From Ursus arctos (taxonomy: Eukaryota; Chordata; Mammalia; Carnivora; Ursidae), in assembly GCF_023065955.2 (NCBI RefSeq), contig NW_026622963.1, forward strand, positions 4,533,001 through 4,597,000: 64,000 nt of DNA, in the 5' to 3' direction. Of the stretch, positions 33,151 to 45,473 are shown one piece after another. The first letter of the stretch is position 1. Each line of letters starts with the position of its first letter. Below the pieces are notes generated by a model. That model saw only the letters and a list, made by a program, of their open reading frames with translations. It was not told the origin of the DNA and made no database searches. A program made the position numbers and the translations under genes.

Positions 33151-35124
33151 ATGTATTAGGTGGTAAAACCAGTCTCAAAAGTAAGGACTGGCTAACCCCA
33201 AATCAAGACATGCTTGCCTCTGGTGTGCGTGTTCAGCGGGGGTGGTTATTACAGGAAATGGGGGAGGGCAGTTCGAAAGCGTTGGTAATGGGTCAATCCT
33301 TAATTCAGATGGTGTGTACCTGGTGTTCCTTTTTATGATTCTATAAACCAAACACACGTGCACTCCGGGATGTATGACATATGTCATCATAAAGACAAAT
33401 ACACCGAGGAAGTTGGATGAGGGGGTCTCCCAGACACCTCTTTGTCCAGGTGGTCTCCAGCTCCGTGGAGGTGACGGAGGAGTAGAAACAGCTCTCAGGC
33501 ACAGATTCAATGAGGCTCCAGAATTGGGGGCATCTTGGTGTGGGCTTTTAAGCAGAAAGGAGGTCTCCCAGGTGGACCCTGAAGGTGACCAGGCTGGCCG
33601 TCTCCTCAAGGCCTCAAGGGGGCGCTCATCACATTGACTGTCGGCCAGGCACACAGACACCTGCAACTGTTGGCTTCATCTGGGCCCCTACCCCACTCCG
33701 TCTTAGTGGGGAGGGGCAGGTGCTCATGAATAAAACATACCAATTTCACCGATACACCTGAACACTATATTGTTAATTTGCAAGTAGAACTAAGTGTGCC
33801 CACTTTCTCTTCCTGAAGGGGATCTCTTGTCTCCTGCACGAAGCTGCTTGGGGCGCTCACTAGTGAGGACCGGAGGACCATTCCTCTCACGCCTGGATGG
33901 ACTTGCCAGTGAGGTGGGCATCCTCGCTGTGCAGTGACACACCTTGCTGCATTCCTTGTCTCAGTAGGGATGACATGTCCTGCATTCAGCCAATACGCAT
34001 TTGTCAAGCGCGTGGTGAGTGCCGGGGACACAGCGTGGACCAGAACAGAGCTGACTGCCTCCCTGTGGAAGCAGGACATGACCAGCTAAGCACGCCGCTA
34101 GAAATAAAGTTATAAATTGTGATAAATGCCACAGAAACTCATGTTCCGGGCAATGACTAGAGCTGGAATGAGATGAAAGTGTCCTGTGCGTGAAAGTGCT
34201 TCCAGTCCAAAGGCCAGGGATGCCTCTCCCTGCATTCCCGGGCGCTGCTGGGATTGATCTGGGCACGTCACCTTTCTGCACTCCTCTGTCATTGGTCTGG
34301 TCCTCCCCATCTTTCTCCACTCCTCTGTCATAGGCCAGGCCCTCCCCATCTGACCTCCGCAGTCTTTCTTTAGACCTTGCCATCAGGATGTGGCTCAGTC
34401 TTGCTGAAGGGGCGCCATTCTGTCTCTGAGGGTAACTTTGCTCTAAGTTCTGGGGGAGCATATCCTTGAGGCCGCCAGCACCATCCACACTTACCGTCCT
34501 GTAATGGGGTGGCAAGAAGCTGATCACATCCCAGCTGGGGAGATACTCAGGGAGTTGGGAGGGGCCACTTCCTCTCCATGGCAGGCATGAGTCTGTTCTG
34601 AGTGACATCTGGACTCACAGACAGAAGCGGGGCTCCTGGGCCGCAGGTGGCGAGGAGCTGGCGACTTCAGAGAAGACAGCAGGGCAGGGCAAGGTCCTTG
34701 GAAATGCTCGGAGGGGATCAGAGAAGGAAGGCAAGGAAGGGGGAAAGAAAGGAGGGGATTCCACAGACAGCTGACCAGGGTCACTTCTACCGCACTAGAT
34801 GGAAGGAGCCCACTTCCTCTGCTACTATGAAAAAGGACCCTGTCTTCTGGGAACGCAGGGAACCATCTGGTGGAGCGGCCTGGCTGACGTAAGTCGGCCC
34901 GTCTCTCAGCAGCACAGAGTCCTTCTCGGGAAGGTAGACAAGTAAGGATGATCTTTTCTGAGAACCAGCTCGGCCTGTTTCCCCAGAACCAGGGAGAGTG
35001 AAATGAGCAGGCATTTACCTGTCCTTGCCTTGTAAGGTCCCCGTCTAGCTGGTCAGATGGGACTACCCCCAGGAAATGGGTACCGCCAAGACAGGGTGTA
35101 AGAAGCTGCCCAGGATCCTCTGAG
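33151..35124. other. Intergenic unique sequence with a 39-bp tandem duplication
   Basis: Mostly unique. A 39-bp unit is repeated twice at 34273-34350. A 215-codon minus-strand frame at 33961-34608 spans it but has no recognisable domain, promoter or splice structure. No gene called. Confidence 0.45.
34273..34350 (+). repeat. 39-bp tandem duplication, two units
   Basis: Unit 1 34273-34311 and unit 2 34312-34350 share CACTCCTCTGTCAT at their centres and end CTCCCCATC. By hand alignment 5 of 39 positions differ. Confidence 0.8.
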
Positions 35125-35345
35125 CCGTGGAGCCCGATGGTGAGAGCGAGGCCCGGGCTAGTGCCCCAGCTCTCTCACTGACCAGCCGCATGACCTTGCG
35201 CAAGTTACATCAACTCCCCAGACGCCTGTATCCTCTCTCCCTTCAAAATGGGGTTAAAAATGAGCAATAATGCCCAAAGATTTATGAGGTGATCTCTTAG
35301 CATAGCGCTCGGCGGGTACAAACCCTCAGGAAATATTGGCTACTA
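35125..35345 (+). repeat. MIR element
   Basis: Plus-strand MIR: 'AGCTCTCTCACTGACCAGCC', GCATGACCTTGCGCAAG and a 3' end 'tacaaaccctcaggaaatatt'. Confidence 0.75.
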
Positions 35346-36087
35346 GAGGAATGATAATTATCCTGGTTCAGAGAAGGGAGAGAGAGACCCTGGGGTAAGC
35401 TTCATGGAGCAGGCAGAATGAGGCCCTTAAAAGAAGAGTAAAACTTAGATATGTGGAAAGGATGGCAGGAGTGGGGGAAACTGAGGCAGGAGATCAGGAG
35501 GGGTGGGGGGATGTGGTAGGTGGCAGTGAGGAGCCCACCCGGCTAGAACACAAAGATGGAGCTAGGAGATGAAGGGTCATCAAAGAGGGATGAGGATGGA
35601 TAGCTGATGGGACCCCCTAGGGGACAAGTCCCCTGTGACTTGCTGAAGGGCTCTTTGAAAGGGTCTCGTCTCACTTCCGGAGATCGCCCTGACGAATTCA
35701 CAGGCAGCTGCTGTTTTGGAAAGATCATCGTGTGAAGTCTAAGGGAGACGCAAGCTCTCGTCCTAGCTCTGCCTCTCGTTGGACTAGTGACGACACCGCG
35801 CTCGTCCCTCCCTTCCCGGGACCCACTCTCCTTCTCTGTAAGACAGGAATGGTGGAAATACCTCGTCTCTCAAGTTTCCGCTGCTTGGTGAGCTCTGCAA
35901 AAAACCCACCCAGCTCTAACCTCGCTGCTCCTGTTTCAAGGGTTTACAGGGACAGATCTCCAGATATTTGATTTGATGGAGTTCACGGAGAGGTTGCTAT
36001 GAGCTGATCCTTGCAATCTTGCTTACTTTTTTAAATCTGAAAATTAACAAGGCAACTGTTGTCTCTGGTTCTGAATTCCAACGCTCC
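35346..36087. other. Intergenic unique sequence
   Basis: Contains a possible MIR-like piece near 35740-35900; otherwise nothing recognised. Confidence 0.4.
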
Positions 36088-36124
36088 TATTCTTTTTTTT
36101 TTAAACCTTTTTATTTATTTATTT

Positions 36125-36309
36125 TTTTAAAGATTTTATTTATTTATTTGACAGAGAGAGAGAGACAGCCAGCGAGAGAGGGAACACAAGCAGGGGGAGT
36201 GGGAGAGGAAGAAGCAGGCTCCCAGCAGAGGTGCCTGATGTGGGGCTCGATCCCAGGACTCTGGGATTATGCTGGCAGACGCTTAACGACTGAGCCACCC
36301 AGGCACCCC
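36125..36309 (-). mobile_element. Carnivore tRNA-derived SINE, bear-type
   Basis: Reverse orientation, ending GAGCCACCCAGGCACCCC; lacks about a dozen bases of the usual 'ATCACGCCCTGAGCCGAAGG' region (GATTATGCTGGCAGACGC at 36265-36282). It is preceded by an extra T-rich stretch. Confidence 0.93.
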
Positions 36310-36359
36310 TAAAAAAACCTCTTTAAATGCAGTGGCTCCTGATGAACCCACAGGCAGCT

Positions 36360-36510
36360 GTGGGGTCGGGAGGAAGCCTTGGTCTTCCGGTAAGTGGATG
36401 TGGCTGGAGCTGGCTCAGCCCCTCCCCCTCGAACTGATCGTAGTGGGATCCTTCAGCTCCCTGAGCCTCCACTTCCTCGTCTCTGAGATAAGGTTGAGGT
36501 TCCTCAGAGC
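36360..36510 (+). repeat. Diverged MIR
   Basis: 'CTTCAGCTCCCTGAGCCTCC' and 'ACTTCCTCGTCTCTGAGATA' follow the MIR core on the plus strand. Confidence 0.55.
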
Positions 36511-36649
36511 GCAAGGTGAAGGGCAGTTGGGATGTCAACACCATGATGACATTCTTTCTTATCTCACTCTTCTTCGAAGTGTTGAACTTTGGCCATCCCA
36601 ACAGTCTCGTCAGCCAAAGCAGACCTTCCATCGCCGTGTCTCCGTTTCC

Positions 36650-36745
36650 AGGTTGGGAAACTGAGGCTCAGAAAGGGGAAGTGAATCTTCCAAAGCCACA
36701 CAGCAATGGCAAAGCTGGGATAAGAAAGCCACTGCCTGTCTCCTT
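36650..36745 (-). repeat. MIR fragment
   Basis: AGGTTGGGAAACTGAGGCTC and AGCCACACAGCAATGGCAAA are minus-strand MIR landmarks. Confidence 0.75.
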
Positions 36746-37774
36746 TGCACAATGATGGAGTCCGCGCGAACCAGCATCTGCACGACCACTGGGAATGGGG
36801 ACAGAATTTACCATCCTTGTCTCGTAGGCCTGGGCGAGGCCAGGCTCCTCTTTGCAGTGGGCTGTTCTCGGACACCTATGCTCCCGGGCAACCCTTGGAG
36901 GACCATCCTGGTTGCAGCTCTCTAGCAGGGGCCGGGAGCAAGAGCCCTCCCCGCCCCCCACCCCCCACCGCCAATGACCATGGCCCAGGAAGGCGAGGCA
37001 AGGCCCTGTGGCTGTCGACCACAATCACCAGCAGGCTCCGCATTCCAGTAGCTGTCCCGGAAGCTGCAAGCCAGGGCTGTAATTTCCAGGTTGGGCCTGG
37101 GCCAAGAGCAACCCCACTGCTGAATCAGTCACTCTATCGGTCCTATCTGATTTCTTGGCTTTCCGGCTGAGCCACTTTGCCTCCGGGAACATGGGAGCCT
37201 GCCTTCTGCTTGGCGCACCTGGGGCCACTGGCTGGCTTCCTTCTGGCCTCCTCACTGCCTCTGTCTTCCTCCCAGCAGCTCTCTCGCCAGGAGGAAGCTG
37301 AGCCCCTCACTTCTGGCCCCTCACCCCCAGCCTCCTTCATCCATTGCAAACCTTTCTGGCCCCATCCCACTGGCTGAATCATGCATTTCTTCTCCCCAAA
37401 GGGCCCCAGCTGGGGTTCCTGCCAGACAATTTGACAATCTGTGCAGATAAGTGCAGGGGACTTTCCCACAAAAAAACGGGAAAATGGCCCAGAAATTAAA
37501 GAACTTGCCTCCCTTCTTCACCCTCCCCCATCTCTCACCATTTTGCAAAATGCCTGAGCTCAGCCAAAGAGGACGTGGTTCTTAGGAAGAGAAAGCAGGG
37601 AGTGCGTGCAACTTCCTGGGCCCATTTTGTTCTCAGCTGAGCCACTCAGCTCATCCTTTCCTGAACCCCAATGTCCTGCAGCAGACGCTGAGGACTCGGG
37701 CTGGTGAAGGCCTGGTATTCATTCTTAAAAGACCTTAGCATTTGTCCCCTTTATCTCTGCTGGTGACAGCCCTG
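36746..37774. other. Intergenic unique, GC-rich in part
   Basis: Includes a C-rich stretch at 36948-36972 with G-quadruplex potential on the minus strand. No gene recognised. Confidence 0.4.
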
Positions 37775-38395
37775 GACCATGCAGTCATCTCCCTCCAAGA
37801 CTGTCTGCATCCCTGTTGGTCTTGTCTCTTTCCCACAGGAAGCCAGAGTCCCCTTTCTGAAGTGTAAATGTGTTACAACTCTTCTGGGTCTCCCTCTTGA
37901 AAACCAATCAATGACTTCCTTACTGCTTTTGGGGAATTGTCACTTTCACACTCCAAAGCCCTGTCTGGTCTTCCCACTTACCCTCTGGTTTTCCACCTTT
38001 GTCACTGCCCAGGCCACACCAGCCTGCCCTCAGTTCCCCGTGGCCACACACCGTCTCACCCCAGGACCTTTGTACATGCTGTCGCTGCTTCTTGGAGTGC
38101 TATTCTTTGTCTGTTACCTGACAACACCTGCTTATCCTGAGACCTCAGTCCCTGCATCCCCAAGCCCACTCAACCCATCATTCAGGGTACCCCCTCATAG
38201 CACTACAGCCCCTCCCCATCACAGCAGAGTCATGGTGCATTGTACATTTGTCTTCATGGCTGTTTGGTTAAGAATGTCTGTCTCTCTGTGAGAGCAGGGA
38301 GCTTGTCCGATTTTACTCACTCCTGTATTCTCCTCAGTGCCTAGTACCCTGCTTGGCACAGGGCAAGTGCCCAGTCATTATTTGTAGGGGGGAGG
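37775..38395 (+). repeat. L2 LINE 3' region
   Basis: Ordered L2 landmarks: 'CCCCAGGACCTTTGTACATG', 'CTGCTTCTTGGAGTGCTATT', 'AGAGCAGGGAGCTTGTCCG' and 'GTGCCTAGTACCCTGCTTGG'. Non-coding. Confidence 0.75.
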
Positions 38396-39409
38396 AAGCA
38401 AAGCTGAATCTTCCTGCTGCCAAACTCCTAATGGCCCAGAGCTCTAGGTGGAGGTCTCAAAAGGTTCGCTCTATCTGAGGACTGTAGATGGTTGAGTCCA
38501 TTTGTAAACATAGGAAAGACAGACGTGTATCTTCAGAAACTGTGTGTGTGTGTGCAAATCCAATGTAGTTATGTGCAGGTATGATCCCATGGCCCAAACT
38601 GTTGTCAGTGCGGAAGTCCCTCTACTTCTGTGCTTCACAGGACAAGTCCTCAAATACTGACATCAATTTCCTTTAAGAATTATCCCTCAGCTTATCCTGG
38701 TCTTCAGCTTTGTCAAGAACCCCACATCATGCTTTTGCATGTGTTCCTGGCTGTGTGTCCGTCTGTCCCTTCAGATTTCATATATGCCCTTTCCCAGCTG
38801 TGGCTCGTCCAGTGTCTGAGGCCGCCATATTGGGTTTATCAACCAACACCCTTCAATCTCCTCTGTGTCGATCTTATCTGAGCGCGCTCAGCTGAATTTT
38901 AATTTCCTATAATAAACTCCATGATATAGTCTCTCAGCATGAGATGTGAGAGCCCCTTGCCTCTATGTTGTCCCAGGAGATTGTGAAAAAGGCAGATTCT
39001 GGGCTTCATCCCAGACCTACTAAAACCAAGCCCCTGAGAAAAGGGTCCAGGAATAACATTTTAAGCGAACTTCTTGGGAATTAGGATGCGCAGCTAAAAT
39101 TGCAAACCATAGTTCTGAGGAAACTGGACGAGCACCTAGCAAAAGTGGGACACTCTGGTGCTCTTACTCCCCAAGTGGATTTGTCTAAAAAAGGGTGGAA
39201 TTCTCAACAAGGTTGGTGGTGGGGAGGACAAAAGTGGTTTTTTTTTTTTCCTTTGATGAGAAAAAGCTGTTTACCACGTAATAGAATGTTCCTTTCCGGG
39301 GGCTTTGGTAATATCATTTTTGGGGCTACTAGGGTTTCCAAAAATGCCTCAGAAGCTGATGAACTGAGCTGGCTCCAAATTCGCTGGCCAGTTGCTCAAA
39401 CATACTAAG
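38396..39409. other. Intergenic unique sequence
   Basis: A T run lies at 39238-39250. No gene or clear repeat recognised. Confidence 0.4.
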
Positions 39410-39610
39410 CATTTATTTGTGTTCAATAGTATTTATTGAGTGCCTACCTTATGTCTGACCCTGGGGATACTTTGGTGAAGAAAACAGGCCAACACCCTGT
39501 CCCCATAGAACTTTCTTTCTAGTGGAAAAAGAATAAACCCACAGGAACACAGAAGAAGAAAGAAGACAACAGCAGAGTGATGTTAGCTGTCCTCCGAAGG
39601 GATAACATGC
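39410..39610 (-). repeat. L2 LINE 3' end
   Basis: 'TATTTATTGAGTGCCTACCT', 'GACCCTGGGGATACTTTGGT', 'CATAGAACTTTCTTTCTAGT'. Confidence 0.75.
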
Positions 39611-40584
39611 AGTGAGATGTGGGGTTGAGACATAACAGATAAAGGTGACCCATGGGGAGGTCATAAAGACCATGTCCAAGGATAGAGGAGGGATGGGGGA
39701 TATGGGGACTCTGAAGATGATTAGGGACTACGTCAAGATCTTACATCAGACTAGAGGGGGCCAGGACCTATGCAGTAGACTGACAGCCTGTAGACAGATA
39801 GTAGCTGTAGATTGGGTATGTGGGAAGAAGAAGAGGGAAATGAATGTCAAGGTGAGGAAGTACGAGCCGGATAATTTGGAAAGTGAGCGATAAAGCTGGG
39901 TATATAGAGAAATGAAGTTTCAGTGTGGGTCCGGGCAACCTAGACAGGGCTGGGAAACCTCCGAGGAGAAAATTTGTAGGTTTGGCTCATCCCTACATGA
40001 TTCCATGTCCACTGAACGTGGGGCGCTGACCCCTCTCCTGACGAAGGGGACATGACAATGAGGGCCAGGGCTCCCCAGAGACATAAGCCCGCTGAGCACC
40101 TGACAGGGGCTAGAGATGTCACAGACTCATGTATATATACGCATACACATGTACACACAGTCAGCCTCCTTCCTCTGTTACACCAAGGTTGTTCAGTGTG
40201 GGGTGGGGTGAAGTCTGTGCTACAAAGGCTGCTCGGGGGGGTTGGTTGGGACACCCGAAGCATGGCGGTCAAAAGAGGGAAGCGTGTGTGCTGCTTTCTG
40301 ACCTCTGACCAGAAGATCTGCGACAATCTCGTGCCGCCGGGTCTGCTCCCCACTTCTCCCAGTCCGCAACTGAACTTTTCGCAGTGAGTTAGTAATAATA
40401 GTATCAACGAAGGAGGGAGCTCTTCAAATAGCACCCAGCTGGCGTTGGTCCTCCTGAAGAATGGAAAACACATTTTTGAGGTCGGATTTTTTATAGTCGG
40501 GAAGTCATGTTAACCAAAGCAACTAGCTTAGTGCTGTGTCATTTTGACAATACAGTTCCATGTTCATTATATTTTCTTGGTGTC
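39611..40584. other. Intergenic unique sequence
   Basis: Includes a short alternating TATA/CACA stretch near 40130-40160. No gene recognised. Confidence 0.4.
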
Positions 40585-40725
40585 ATCTTTCCCTCCATCC
40601 TTCCACAAATATTTATCTTGTACCGCTGTGTCCCGGGGAACCGTCCTAGATGCTCAGCGGGCATGAGGACCAGCCCTGGCCCTCTCGGAGCTTATGCTCT
40701 AATGGAAGGTCAGGCTTGGTGATCA
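40585..40725 (-). repeat. L2 LINE 3' end
   Basis: 'CCACAAATATTTATCTTGTA', 'CGTCCTAGATGCTCAGCGGG', 'GGAGCTTATGCTCTAATGGA' match the reversed L2 end. Confidence 0.7.
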
Positions 40726-42196
40726 CAGAAGTTCTGCGGTGACCGGAGGGGCCGGGAGTCCAAAAGTCCTACTGTGGACGTTCTGGATATGCAACTGTCC
40801 CTCCACTTACCCAGAAGACGCTGCTGGGCTGGCGTCACCGTCACTCACAGAGAATGAAGTCAGGAGTGTGCAGAGAGCGGAGTCCCTGCTGTCTGCTCCC
40901 AAAGACCAGGTGATGCTGCTTCCTTCGCCCCCCTTCTCTCCTTGGGAGGCTTTGCCCTGCTTCCTGCACTGGGAGTCCCCGTAGTCCAGTCCTGGACGGG
41001 AGGGAGATCCACTTGTGGTGCGGCCAACTTCCTGGGGAGCTGTCGCCGGAATTCCGAGGGTCTGGGTCTGCGCCTAAGGCAGGGCTCGTGTCTCAGTTTT
41101 GCTTCCTTCACTCTGCGCCTTCGACCCCTGGCTTCCCGTCTACCTACCCTGGGAGCCCTGGTCAGGCAGCTCCATTCGACGCTGCCTCCAGCCATGTGCT
41201 GAGCCGTGCATCGGGCACTGGGGATGCAGAAACAGATGAACCAACATACCCAGTGGGCCTGGAACAGACACATGGTAGCCTGATGGAGAAAGAGCAGGGG
41301 CCCCAGAAGGCCAGAGCTGGGGACACCAAACCCTGCAGGAGATGTGCCCAGATTTACACTGATTCCATCTTCTCTGTAGGGGAGCTCGCCCATGCGGGCC
41401 CACCGTGGTACCCCAGAGCCTAACACAGAGCCTGGCACATGGCAGATGCTCGCTCAATTTTTGTTGAGTAAATGACTGACTACAGCCAAGTAGTACACAT
41501 GGGGGAGGCCACTGGTCTTGCCTCTCTTGTGCCCTAGCTTATGTGGTCAAGCTGTAGTTTCCCCTCCCCCTCCACTGCTTCAGGGCTGGAGGATCACGTT
41601 ATCAGTGACCCCGGAGGGGCGGAGTGAATTACTCACAAGCCTTGGTTCCAAAGGGGGGTGGACAGTGGAGTAACGCAGGTGAAGCTTCAGGGCCCCCACT
41701 GGGCGCTTCTAAGGCTGGGTGTTCATTGTTAGGGGTGCAGGATGACCGTGAGCCTGTGTCAACTCCACATCCCAGCCATGGAGCTCCCCTGGGGGTGTCA
41801 CGGAGAGTGTGGGCCCTGCTTTGAAAGCCCACAGAGAAGAATCTGAAGGAGACAGCACTGAGCTGCAGACTTCACTGTTACCCTGCTCCGTGGGTACCTG
41901 TCTGGCAGGTGGGGGTCATGGTGATGACGTGGCTGAGCCGGGCTGGGTGCCCAGGCCTGACCCCGACACGTCAAGCACTAGGTAAGCAAGAAACTTCAGG
42001 GGAAGTTTAATGTGTGATATTCCCAGTAACAAGCTATGAAGCCGGCTTTTCCAAATGATAACAGCACAAAACGCATTTTGATAACCCATGCCAGAGGGAG
42101 AACTGAATTATCTCTCTTTCTTTGGAAAAGCATTTTATAAAATCCTTATTGCATAAGGAAGTAATCAAAGAGGATGGAGTCAGAAATGTTAAAATA
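40726..42196. other. Intergenic unique sequence
   Basis: GC-rich in places. A short plus-strand L2 end is likely at 41415-41480 ('CAGAGCCTGGCACATGGCAG', 'TTTTTGTTGAGTAAATGACT'). No gene recognised; chance frames of up to 192 codons here show no domain. Confidence 0.45.
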
Positions 42197-42398
42197 GGGG
42201 CGCCTGGGTGGCTCAGATGTGAAGTGTCTGCCTTCGGCTCAGGTCATGATCCCAGGGTGCTGGGATCGAGTCCCGCATCGGGCTCCCTGCTCAGTGGGGG
42301 GAAGCCTGCTTCTCTCTCTCACACTCCTCTTGCTTGTGTTCCATCTCGCTGTCTCTCTTTCTGTGCCAAATAAATAAATAAAATCTTAAAAAAAAAAA
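42197..42398 (+). mobile_element. Carnivore tRNA-derived SINE
   Basis: Starts GGGGCGCCTGGGTGGCTCAG and ends AATAAATAAATAAAATCTT plus poly-A. TGTTAAAAT occurs just before and just after it. Confidence 0.95.
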
Positions 42399-42955
42399 GA
42401 ACTGTTAAAATGTAGGGGGAAAGTGTCACCATCCTTGTGGTGTGATAGGTTGTCAGTTATTATCAACAATACAAACATTAAGGTACTCTTCTGGACTTGG
42501 TGATGTTTGTGCTATTCGCCATATTTTTAAAATTCTCATTTGTGATTTCAATTCTGAAAAAATTCACTTTTATACCTGATTTTATATTTGGACTTTGTGG
42601 ATTTTTTTCTTGGAGGGTCTCCCCCCGCCCAAATCGTGTATGATTCAGGGTCTGCACAACGTGGCTATGTCTGTGTGGTTCTTGACATACGCTCATTGTC
42701 ATTGCTGTAGTCATTGTCCGCTTTTAAATGTAGGTGTTTAATAAACACCCTTGAAGCTACCACCCGAGGAAATAGAGGACTGGGAAATTACTCCTCCCGT
42801 CCCATTTTCCTGGCTCCCCCTGCTGAGATAACCAGTGTTCTGAAACTTGTAGTCATGGTTCTCTTACTTTAAAAACATATTTACCCAATACATGAGTTTA
42901 GCTTTAGTGTGGCTTTTTTTTTTAAGCTTCATGAAAGTGCTGTTTGAGTATTTTT
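42399..42955. other. AT-rich intergenic sequence
   Basis: Contains MIR/L1-like AT-rich text, none of it convincing. Confidence 0.35.
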
Positions 42956-43134
42956 GTTTGTGTTTGTGGATTGAAGACTCGATAGAGTAAAGAGGTCAGT
43001 TCTCCCCAAAGTAATATGTGGGTTTAATGCAATTCCTACCAAAATCTCAGGTAGGTACTTTGTAGATATAGACAAGATTATTCTAAAATTCATATAGAAA
43101 GACAAAAGAACTAGAAAAGCTTAAATAACTTTTA

Positions 43135-43328
43135 TTTTTATTTTTTTAAAGATTTTATTTATTTATTTGACAGAGAGAGAGACAGCCAGCGAGAGAGGGA
43201 ACACAAGCAGGGGGAGTGGGAGAGGAAGAAGCAGGCTCCCAGCAGAGGAGCCTGATGTGGGGCTCGATCCCAGAACGCCAGGATCACGCCCTGAGCCAAA
43301 GGCAGAAGCTTAACGACCCAGGCGCCCC
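43135..43328 (-). mobile_element. Carnivore SINE with perfect 18-bp target duplication and internal deletion
   Basis: Reverse orientation, bear-type. AAGCTTAAATAACTTTTA flanks it at 43117-43134 and 43329-43346 with no mismatch. Near its end the usual 'CTGAGCCAC' block is missing (GCTTAACGACCCAGGCGCCCC). Confidence 0.95.
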
Positions 43329-43359
43329 AAGCTTAAATAACTTTTAAAAAGAAAAATAA

Positions 43360-43503
43360 GGAGCACCTGGGTGGCTCAGTTGGCTAAGCATCTGACTCTT
43401 GATCTCGGCTCAGGTCTTAATCTCAGGGTTGTGAGTTCAAGCCCCGTATTGGGCTCCATGCTGGGCATGGGGCCTACTTTAAAAAGAAAGAAAGAAAGAA
43501 AAA
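43360..43503 (+). mobile_element. Carnivore SINE, short
   Basis: Starts GAGCACCTGGGTGGCTCAG, lacks the pyrimidine-rich block and ends early in a GAAA-rich tail. GAAAAATAA lies on both sides. Confidence 0.9.
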
Positions 43504-45064
43504 TAAATTGGGATGAATCAGTCTACACAATGTCAAGACTTACTAAATAGCTACAGCAATCACGATTGTGTGGCATTGGTGGAGAGATAGACACGTAGAT
43601 CGATCGAACAGATAGAAAACTCAGAAATAGACCCACACAAATGTATCTTATTTTTGACAAAGGTGCAAAAGCAATTCAACAGAAAACAGCCTTTTCAACA
43701 AACGGTGCTGGTATAATTGCACAACCATAAGCAGAAAAACGAACCAGATCCAAACCTCACACCTTGTACAAAATTAATCCAAAATGGATGACAGACTTCA
43801 ATGTAAAGCGTAAAACTATAAAACTTTCAGAAAAAAAGAAAACAGAGGGGATAATCTTTGTGATGTAGGGCTAGATAGAGTTCTTAGACTTGACACCAAA
43901 AAAAAAATGAGCCATAAAAGGAAAAATTTGTAAGTTTGGGCCTCATCAAAATTAAAAATGTTTATTCTGAAAAATACCTTGTTACACCCTGTGGATAGAA
44001 AACAAGCTACAGACAGAGGGAAAATATTTGCAAACCACATAAGTGACAAAGGGCTAGTATTTAGAATATTTAATGAGTTCCCAAAGCTCAACAGTAAAAA
44101 ATCCAAACAATCCAATTAGGAAAAGGACGAAAGCCGTGCCCAGACATTTCACAGGGCGGATATGCAGATAAACGTAAATACGCACAGAGACGTTCATCGT
44201 GATTTGCCGTTAAGGTAACGCAAATTAAAATTCTACAATGAGATGTCACGAGGCTCAGGATGGCGAAATGAAAAAACAGCATCCGTGCGTGGAGACTGGA
44301 TCACTCTCCTTGCCGGTGGGAAGGTGGAAAGGTACAGCTGCTCGGGAAAACAGTTTGGCAGTTTCTTTAAAGACCAAACACGCAACTACCAAATGACCCA
44401 GCAATTGCACTCCTGGGCACTTACTCCGGAGAAATGAAGACTTTTATGTTCCCATAGAAACCTGCACACGAACGTTAAGCAGAGTTTTATTTGTAGTAGC
44501 CAAAACCTGGAACCATCTGAGCTGTCCTTTGACAGGTGAATGGTTAAGCAAACTGTGGTACGTCCACACCACGGCATGCTACTCAGCGATCAGAGGAAAG
44601 GAGCGACTGGTGCAGGCAACAATGGTGCCCAGTCTCCAGAAATCATGCTGAGTGGGAAAAGCCAATCCCGAAAGATTACGTGCTGTGGGATTGCATTTAT
44701 AAGACATTCTTTAAATGACAAAATTATGGAAAGAGAGAACGTGTGGTTGCCAGGGTTAAGGAGGAGATGGGGACAGGAAAGAGGCATATGTGACTGTCAA
44801 GGGCACTGTGGGAATGATCTGTTTCTAGATTGTATCGATGTCAGTATCCTGGTTGTGATATCGTGATACTGTAGGATGGTTTTACAAGACATTACGTGGG
44901 GGAAACTGGGTACGCTGGTTCTCTCAACAGCGTATGAATCTACGTGTCTTGCAGTTTTCTGGGGATGGGGGGAAAAGAAGTATTGGTCAAAGTATTGGAA
45001 AAGTTAAAGATGCCCTGTGGTTTTAACATAGGGCTGCTGATGTCGACCGTGACAGTGCCCCCGG

Positions 45065-45190
45065 CGCTGGCCAAGTACTGTGGATCGCAGACTCTGTGGG
45101 TGTAAAGGAGCCAACCGCTGGCATCAAGACAAGAGACCTAACTTCACCACTTACTAAGCCCTTGACCTCTGGCGGGTCACTTGTGGCTCA
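45065..45190 (+). repeat. Diverged MIR
   Basis: 'AACTTCACCACTTACTAAGC' and 'CTTGACCTCTGGCGGGTCAC' follow the MIR core order. Confidence 0.55.
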
Positions 45191-45239
45191 GTCCTTTGCT
45201 CTGCCCCGATCCTCCCCTTGCTCCCTGTGGTTCAGATAG

Positions 45240-45423
45240 GGCTAACCTGTCCTTGCTGGCCAGGGGTGGGCCCAGAGCTGAGCTCTGGCCATTCAAGGGC
45301 TCATGTATGGAGCCAAATGATTGCTTGTGGTGTCAGATTGGACCAAGGTGGGACCAATGAGAATCTTCCTTACTCCTTCTTTTTCTTCCTTTCTTCCTTC
45401 CTTCTTTTTCTTTCTTTCTTTCC

Positions 45424-45473
<50 letters not shown>

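Larger units (their letters stand above)
42956..44990 (+). repeat. LINE-1 end of ORF2 and 3' UTR with two SINE insertions
   Basis: Plus-strand L1: 'TTTAATGCAATTCCTACCAA', 'AAATAGACCCACACAAATGT', 'GGATGACAGACTTCAATGTA', 'CCCAGCAATTGCACTCCTGG', then the 3' UTR with 'GTGGTTGCCAGGGTTAAGGA' and 'CTGGTTGTGATATCGTGATA'. Stops throughout. SINEs at 43135-43328 and 43360-43503 interrupt it. Confidence 0.85.

Noticed and set aside
33961..34608. 215-codon minus-strand frame
   Set aside because: No recognisable domain, start context or splice structure; includes a 39-bp tandem duplication that favours a chance open frame.
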